Shown here: positions 63,576 through 64,000 of the stretch, piece by piece | How positions within the stretch are numbered: position 1 is the stretch's first letter | How the letters are laid out: each line of letters starts with the position of its first letter | Origin: Tetracentron sinense | Taxonomy: Eukaryota; Streptophyta; Magnoliopsida; Trochodendrales; Trochodendraceae | Assembly (NCBI GenBank): GCA_015143295.1 | Contig: CM026571.1 | Coordinates: 4,793,501-4,857,500 of the forward strand | DNA length: 64,000 nucleotides | Direction of reading: 5' to 3' | Notes under the pieces: model-generated | Database searches by the model: none | Told to the model about the DNA's origin: nothing | Seen by the model: only the letters and a program-made list of their open reading frames with translations | Translations under genes and position numbers: made by a program

Positions 63576-64000
63576 CTAAGAGGAACCTTTGGAAGCTTTT
63601 AAGCGAGAGTGCTGTGCCTCTAACCTTGCTTCAAGTAGCTTTGCCTTCAAAGTATTCTCCTTTAAGCTCCGCGGCCATTTCGAAGAAGATTCAGATATCT
63701 CGAGATCCGGGGATGTGATTCTAGACATCCATTGCTGTACTGGACTAGCATGCCTCCTCCAGGCAGATTGGCCACAAGAATCTTCCCTGTAATCAGTCTC
63801 AGGACGAATCTTTCCACCTTCTGACAGTGCCATGTGACTTCTGATTAAGTTATCAATCACATGGATCGAGTTGAGTCCATGGGTCCCATCTCGTTTAGTC
63901 TTTGTCTCGTAATTACTTTCTTGTGCAGTGTCGCAGTTATCAGGCTTCTGGGAAATGCCTCCTTCTACCGGTTTCCCTTCTCCCATTTTCTCCAGTTCCC
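63576..64000 (-). CDS. C-terminal exon of an unrecognised protein, runs off right edge
   Basis: The minus-strand frame is open from the window edge (ELEKMGEGKPVEGG) to a TAG at 63576, at least 140 codons. It is polar, with Ser/Glu/Lys/Arg-rich text (DSCGQSAWRRHASPVQQWMS, SPDLEISESSSKWPRSLKEN) and a likely coiled-coil or helical tail TLKAKLLEARLEAQHSRLKA. I do not recognise the family. The codon pattern and specific composition look like a real plant gene, with the last exon shown. The ATG at 63986 is internal, because the frame continues upstream without a stop. Confidence 0.65.
   Translation of the reverse strand, partial: ELEKMGEGKPVEGGISQKPDNCDTAQESNYETKTKRDGTHGLNSIHVIDNLIRSHMALSEGGKIRPETDYREDSCGQSAWRRHASPVQQWMSRITSPDLEISESSSKWPRSLKENTLKAKLLEARLEAQHSRLKASKGSS

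Overview
This is nuclear DNA of a flowering plant, probably a woody dicot. The evidence is large AT-rich intergenic space, GT-AG introns, plant-type BED/hAT and PIF/Harbinger transposons, a Reina-type chromovirus, TRIM retroelements, and miR159/miR319 hairpins. The species cannot be named from the sequence alone. Host genes are few: exon 1 of a POB1/LRB-like BTB gene (17577-17838, minus), a complete seven-exon peptidase-C45/acyltransferase-like gene (58440-60743, plus), a C-terminal exon running off the right edge (63576-64000, minus), two miR159-like hairpins (about 25.7 and 28.5 kb, minus) and one MIR319 hairpin (about 36.5 kb, plus). Almost everything else is mobile DNA or its remains.

Layout. 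1-880: N-terminal part of a hAT transposase, with one frameshift. 0.9-6.1 kb: decayed intergenic DNA with a 51-bp tandem repeat, a fold-back repeat block and a possible hAT tail remnant. 6136-17271: a nested transposon stack. An outer PIF/Harbinger element (TAA target duplication) was split by a second, inverted copy of its own family (8221-17100). That second copy was then hit by three hAT-type insertions: an apparently complete 4.5-kb element with an open spliced transposase gene (8978-13487), an 805-bp non-autonomous element (13685-14489) and a 432-bp element (15203-15634). Each has an exact 8-bp target duplication, and the outer Harbinger copy preserves the corresponding empty site. The stack lies immediately 3' of the POB1-like first exon, inside what should be its first intron.

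18-25 kb holds small non-autonomous elements, including a hAT MITE whose termini match the 4.5-kb autonomous candidate. 25-37 kb is the miR159/miR319 region, with TATA boxes upstream of the hairpins. 38-47 kb is dense in MITEs, fold-back elements and a TRIM. 48626-57134 is a Reina-clade Ty3/gypsy element on the minus strand, with two LTRs, PBS, PPT and gag to chromodomain. It is inactivated by stops and frameshifts and split by a 3.4-kb solo LTR. 58-61 kb is the C45-like gene, preceded by a Helitron-like 3' end. 61-62.7 kb is a tandem TRIM array.

The genes do not form a pathway. The value of the window is its layered insertion history, which can be ordered by nesting, and the miR159/miR319 cluster. 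No wholly new system is demonstrated. The best candidates for follow-up are the intact hAT transposase with its possible non-autonomous partner, the near-symmetric miR159 hairpins, and the stranded BTB first exon.
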